Source of the DNA: Amycolatopsis sp. QT-25
GTDB lineage: Bacteria; Actinomycetota; Actinomycetes; Mycobacteriales; Pseudonocardiaceae
Direction: 5' to 3'
Length of the DNA: 64,000 bases
Assembly (NCBI RefSeq): GCF_029369745.1
Contig: NZ_CP120210.1
Span: 7,006,001 to 7,070,000, forward strand
The notes beneath the pieces were generated by a model. The model did no database searches and was not told where the DNA came from. It was given only the letters and a program-made list of their open reading frames with translations. Both the position numbers and the translations under genes were made by a program. Positions 61,285-64,000 of the stretch are shown one piece after another. Position 1 is the first letter of the stretch, and each line of letters begins with the position of its first letter.

Positions 61285-61953
61285 ATGCCGGTGACCACCG
61301 ACGTCGAATCCGGGCCGTTCTCCGCGACCCTGCGCGCCTCCACCTTGCCCGCCCACGAGCGGGCCAACCATTCCGAGTACATGAACGCGCTGCTCGGCGG
61401 CGAACTCTCGCTCGAGGGGTACACCCGGCTGGCGATCCAGTACTACTTCATCTACCAGGCCATCGAGCGGTCCGCCGACAAGCTGGCGACGGATCCGGTG
61501 GCGGGCAGGTTCGTCTTCGAGGAACTGCGGCGGGTGCCGAGCCTCGAACGCGACCTCGAACACCTCGTCGGCCCGGACTGGCGGGAGACCGTCCGCCCGC
61601 TGCCCTCGACCGAGCGGTACGCGCGGCGCGTCGCCGAGGCGTCGGACTGGTCCGGCGGGTTCGTCGCCCACCACTACACGCGCTACCTCGGCGACATCGC
61701 CGGCGGCCAGATCATCCGGCGGCTGCTGGAGCGCAAGTACGAGCTCAGCGAGGCGGGCTCGTTGTTCTACCACTTCGACCAGCTGGGCAGCGCCCCCAAG
61801 TTCCGGGACGACTACCGCGAACGGCTGAACTCGGCGCCGTGGAACGAGGACGAGCGCGCGCGGCTGATCGAAGAGGCGATCGTGGCCTTCGAGTGCAACA
61901 TCGCGGTGTTCGACGAGCTGGCGAGCGAGCTGGACGCGTACCGGGCCGTTTGA
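61285..61953 (+). CDS. Biliverdin-producing heme oxygenase
   Basis: A 222-residue HmuO-type enzyme that opens heme to biliverdin, CO and iron. The proximal His is probably His24 in LPAHERANHSEYM, aligned with HmuO. The distal helix is YTRYLGDIAGGQIIRRLL (about 128-145) with the conserved GDxxGG. The start is ATG 61285, set by GGAGG at 61272-61276. An IdeR-like box precedes it. The cell probably uses it to take iron from heme. Confidence 0.9.
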   Translation: MPVTTDVESGPFSATLRASTLPAHERANHSEYMNALLGGELSLEGYTRLAIQYYFIYQAIERSADKLATDPVAGRFVFEELRRVPSLERDLEHLVGPDWRETVRPLPSTERYARRVAEASDWSGGFVAHHYTRYLGDIAGGQIIRRLLERKYELSEAGSLFYHFDQLGSAPKFRDDYRERLNSAPWNEDERARLIEEAIVAFECNIAVFDELASELDAYRAV

Positions 61954-62019
61954 CCTGCCGCGCGAAAGGACAATCGGAGCCGACTGCGTCTCGGCGCTGT
62001 GCGCGGGTGGCGGTTTCGG

Positions 62020-62142
62020 GTGACTGGATGGACGACACACGTGATCAGGCGGACGACTCGCGGCGGAACCCGACCGTGCGCGCGCCGTCCATCCAGTCAC
62101 GCGTGTCCGCCTGATCACGCGCGCCGTCCGTCTGATCACGCG
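62020..62142. repeat. Interleaved inverted repeats related to the 2323 array
   Basis: Element A GTGACTGGATGGACG (62020-62034) pairs with 62086-62100. Element B GTGATCAGGCGGAC (62041-62054) pairs with 62105-62118, and again with 62126-62139 with one mismatch. The order is A-B-A'-B'-B'', which is interleaved, not a simple hairpin. TCACGCG recurs at 62097, 62115 and 62136. It lies between heme oxygenase and sod. Confidence 0.8.
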
Positions 62143-62319
62143 AAACCTGGCGCCGCGGGCGGTGAAACACCCCGCCAGGACCACCTGCACGGTGGTTTCC
62201 GCGGCCTTGGCGGTCGGGCTGCCCTACCTGCCTCGATGATCGCCGTCACATCGCCTTGACCTCCAGCTGACTGGAGCTAGCAAAGTGAGGTTCCAGGCGG
62301 CGGTTCCTACAGGTACAGC

Positions 62320-62381
62320 CGCCGCGAACGGGTCGTTCCACCTGGGGGGAAACGCGGCGCCCCCGGTCGCCGCGAACGGGT
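62320..62381. promoter_or_regulatory. Direct repeats upstream of sod
   Basis: CGCCGCGAACGGGT occurs at 62320-62333 and 62368-62381, 48 bp apart, ending 55 bp before the SOD start. It could be a regulator site or part of the promoter. No known metal-regulator motif fits. Confidence 0.45.
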
Positions 62382-62435
62382 GAAGACGACTAAGTTCGTC
62401 CTTGGAAACCTGTGTCGAAGACAGAAGGAGGGCCG

Positions 62436-63059
62436 ATGGCCCGCTACGTGCTCCCCGATCTCGACTATGACTACAGCGCTCTGGCGCCGCACATCTCCGG
62501 TGAGATCAACGAGCTGCACCACAGCAAGCACCACGCGACCTACGTCAAGGGCGCGAATGACACGCTCGACAAGATCGCCGAGGCCCGCGAAGCCGGCAAC
62601 TTCGGCGACATCGTCGGCCTGCAGACCACGCTGGCGTTCCACCTCGCCGGGCACGCCAACCACGTCGTGTGGTGGAAGATCCTCTCCCCGGAAGGCGGCG
62701 ACAAGCCGACCGGCGAGCTGGCCTCCGCGATCGACGAGGCGTTCGGCTCCTTCGACAAGTTCAAGGCGCAGTTCACCGCGGTCGCCACCACGATCCAGGG
62801 CAACGGCTGGGCCGCGCTCTCCTGGGACCCGATCGGCAAGACGCTGATCACCCAGCAGCTGCGCGACCACCACAACAACCTGGTCCTGCCGACCACGCCG
62901 ATCCTGCTGGTCGACGTCTGGGAGCACGCGTTCTACCTGGACTACAAGAACGTGAAGCCGAAGTACGTCGAGGCCCTGTGGAACATCTTCAACTGGGCCG
63001 AGATCTCCAAGCGGTTCGACAACGCCGTCGCCGGTGGCAACGGCCTGCTGCTCGGCTGA
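62436..63059 (+). CDS. sodA: Superoxide dismutase, Fe/Mn family
   Basis: A 207-residue cytosolic enzyme that dismutates superoxide. Metal ligands are His28 (ELHHSKHH), His76 (AGHANHVVWW), Asp160 and His164 (LLVDVWEHAFYLDYKNV). His145 in LRDHHNNL is where mycobacterial SodA has His, so the metal preference (Fe or Mn) cannot be read off. AAGGAGG precedes ATG 62436. Followed by an intrinsic terminator. Confidence 0.95.
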   Translation: MARYVLPDLDYDYSALAPHISGEINELHHSKHHATYVKGANDTLDKIAEAREAGNFGDIVGLQTTLAFHLAGHANHVVWWKILSPEGGDKPTGELASAIDEAFGSFDKFKAQFTAVATTIQGNGWAALSWDPIGKTLITQQLRDHHNNLVLPTTPILLVDVWEHAFYLDYKNVKPKYVEALWNIFNWAEISKRFDNAVAGGNGLLLG

Positions 63060-63074
63060 CCTCTCGCCACGACA

Positions 63075-63107
63075 CGGGGCTCTCCCAGCCGGGAGGGCCC
63101 CGTTTTT
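63075..63107 (+). terminator. Intrinsic terminator after sod
   Basis: Stem CGGGGCTCTCCC (63075-63086) pairs with GGGAGGGCCCCG (63091-63102), loop 4 nt, followed by TTTTT (63103-63107). It is the only hairpin in the window with a classical T-run. Confidence 0.9.
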
Positions 63108-63524
63108 CGATGGCCACCGCAAGGTTTCGAACTCGCCCGGGTGCCGGGACGACCTTGACCGGATCACCGGGGTCCTCGACCATGAACCCGCCGGAATGAA
63201 CGAAGCCCCGCCGCCGGGGGTGACCCGGTTGCGGGGCTTCGTCCGTTCCCGAACTGACTGCCGCTCCCACCACGAAGCGGACTTGCATGAGGTTAGCCTA
63301 ACCTCATCTGCTCCGGCAAGAGGTACGGTCGAGAGACGCCGATCTCACTCTTCCGGGTGATGGCAGCCTGGGGAAGGACGTCGAAGCGGGGCTCTCGGAC
63401 GAGGTCGCGACGGAGCTCACGCGCTGGGCGGCGAGCTGCGGGAGGCGCTGGGGCCGCCTCCCCCGGCCAGGTGGATGTGACCGTTTCGAGTCGCCGACCG
63501 GCGCTGATCCGCTAGCGTGCGCGC
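63108..63524. other. 417-bp intergenic region with hairpin and iron box
   Basis: After the sod terminator there is a second hairpin (CGAAGCCCCG 63201-63210 with 63232-63241) and then an IdeR-like palindrome (63288-63308). The 200 bp before the lipoprotein gene contain a protein-like frame (LPGDGSLGKDVEAGLSDEVA...) with no start codon, so it is unassigned. No convincing gene. Confidence 0.55.
63288..63308. promoter_or_regulatory. Strong IdeR/DtxR iron-box palindrome
   Basis: ATGAGGTTAG-C-CTAACCTCAT (63288-63308) is a perfect 10-bp inverted repeat with a central C. Its inner 19 bp match 16 of 19 positions of the iron-box consensus. The nearest downstream gene is the lipoprotein at 63525, 216 bp away. 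The convergent orientation of sod makes sod an unlikely target. Confidence 0.7.
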
Positions 63525-64000
63525 GTGACCAGATGGGGTGTCAAAAGTTTCCTGGCGATCGTGATCGCCGGGCTCTGCGCGGGGTGCATGACGAAGGCCG
63601 GCACCTACGAGGAAGGGCTCGGGCCGAAAGGACTGCCCAAGGAGTGGCCGACGGCGAACGGCCGTCCGCTGCGCCCGGTGCCGATGCCGTCCGGGGAGTT
63701 CCTGCTGGCGCTGCCGCGGGAGACCACGGCCCAGGTGCTGTGCCAGGCGACCCCGGCGGAGCGCTGGAAGGAGCTGATGGGCGGCGATGTCGCGCGCGAG
63801 GTGGAGCACGGCGAATCGTGCCACGCCGTCGGCATGGACAGCTGGGTGCGGATCTCCTTGAACCGGACCGCCGTGGCCGGCTCGACCGGGCTGGGCACCC
63901 GCAAGGAGGTGACCGTCGCGGGGCGCCCGGCGACGGTCGTCCTGGGCGGCTCACCGTCCCTTGTGGAGGTCAAGCCGTCCGGCACCGATGCGCACGTGCT
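63525..64000 (+). CDS. Lipoprotein, truncated by window edge
   Basis: The last gene runs off the right edge. The visible 158 residues begin VTRWGVKSFLAIVIAGLCAGCMTK, a lipoprotein signal with Cys21. They continue with LCQATPAERWKELMGGDVAREVEHGESCHAVG, a DUF3558-like Cys/Trp arrangement. GTG 63525 has no good ribosome binding site; TAGCGT upstream could be a -10 box for a leaderless start. Its possible control by the iron box at 63288 is uncertain. Confidence 0.75.
   Translation, partial: MTRWGVKSFLAIVIAGLCAGCMTKAGTYEEGLGPKGLPKEWPTANGRPLRPVPMPSGEFLLALPRETTAQVLCQATPAERWKELMGGDVAREVEHGESCHAVGMDSWVRISLNRTAVAGSTGLGTRKEVTVAGRPATVVLGGSPSLVEVKPSGTDAHV

Overview
The window is high-GC, gene-dense chromosomal DNA from an actinomycete, most likely Pseudonocardiaceae and Amycolatopsis-like. 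This is inferred from GTG starts, ATGA/GTGA coupled overlaps, SepH, a conservon, an EphD-type fusion, a decayed mycothiol-dependent dehydrogenase and IdeR-type iron boxes. serC, sepH, a DUF2537 protein, a SpoU-type RNA methyltransferase and two citrate synthases lie in one neighbourhood, which recalls the Mycobacterium tuberculosis Rv0881-Rv0896 region (synteny from memory, unchecked). No tRNA, rRNA, CRISPR array, transposase, phage gene or biosynthetic gene cluster was recognised.

Layout. 1-4850: a partial hypothetical gene, a Tat-exported phosphoesterase, a secreted C39-like peptidase, a dehydrogenase pseudogene and a GGCT-fold protein. 4924-8781: an AGPS-like FAD oxidase divergent from TetR-glpD. 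8863-12011: a five-gene coupled operon (XRE regulator, two membrane proteins, NatA/NatB-like ABC exporter). 12066-15981: photolyase, gltA and a PfkB kinase. 16030-20518: TetR/acyl-CoA dehydrogenase pair, a membrane protein, amidohydrolase and GNAT. 20521-29628: aldose epimerase, TetR with two tandem metallo-beta-lactamase-fold genes, APC permease, lipoprotein, MFS, pdxH and a small secreted protein. 30018-36784: a NitT/TauT-type ABC transporter running directly into a complete conservon (NIT-domain kinase, roadblock, DUF742, GTPase). 36877-44236: TetR/lipase, citA, TetR with an EphD-like hydrolase-SDR fusion, and an MFS exporter. 44522-50730: TetR, a nuclease-like gene bracketed by inverted 20-bp repeats, a headless LuxR fragment, serine hydrolase, serC and a GT87 mannosyltransferase. 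50824-56292: a MacAB-like efflux operon with a duplicated-motif lipoprotein, divergent from its two-component system. 56483-64000: sepH, DUF2537, RNA methyltransferase, GCS2-type ligase, TetR, heme oxygenase, superoxide dismutase and a truncated lipoprotein gene.

Between genes there are several families of long inverted repeats. One family has GCAATT...TTGC arms. Another is an ATGAAAGGTCC hairpin found downstream of both citrate synthase genes. A third shares GTGGCGATTCGGG. The fourth is an inverted array with exact 21-bp phasing at 2323-2495, related to copies near 62.0-62.1 kb. Most sit at 3' ends and probably act as terminators, but their length and sequence sharing suggest dispersed extragenic palindromes.

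The most interesting units are the seven-gene ABC-transporter/conservon operon, the repeat-bounded nuclease next to a truncated regulator, the 21-bp phased palindromic array, and an orphan IdeR-like box at 63288.
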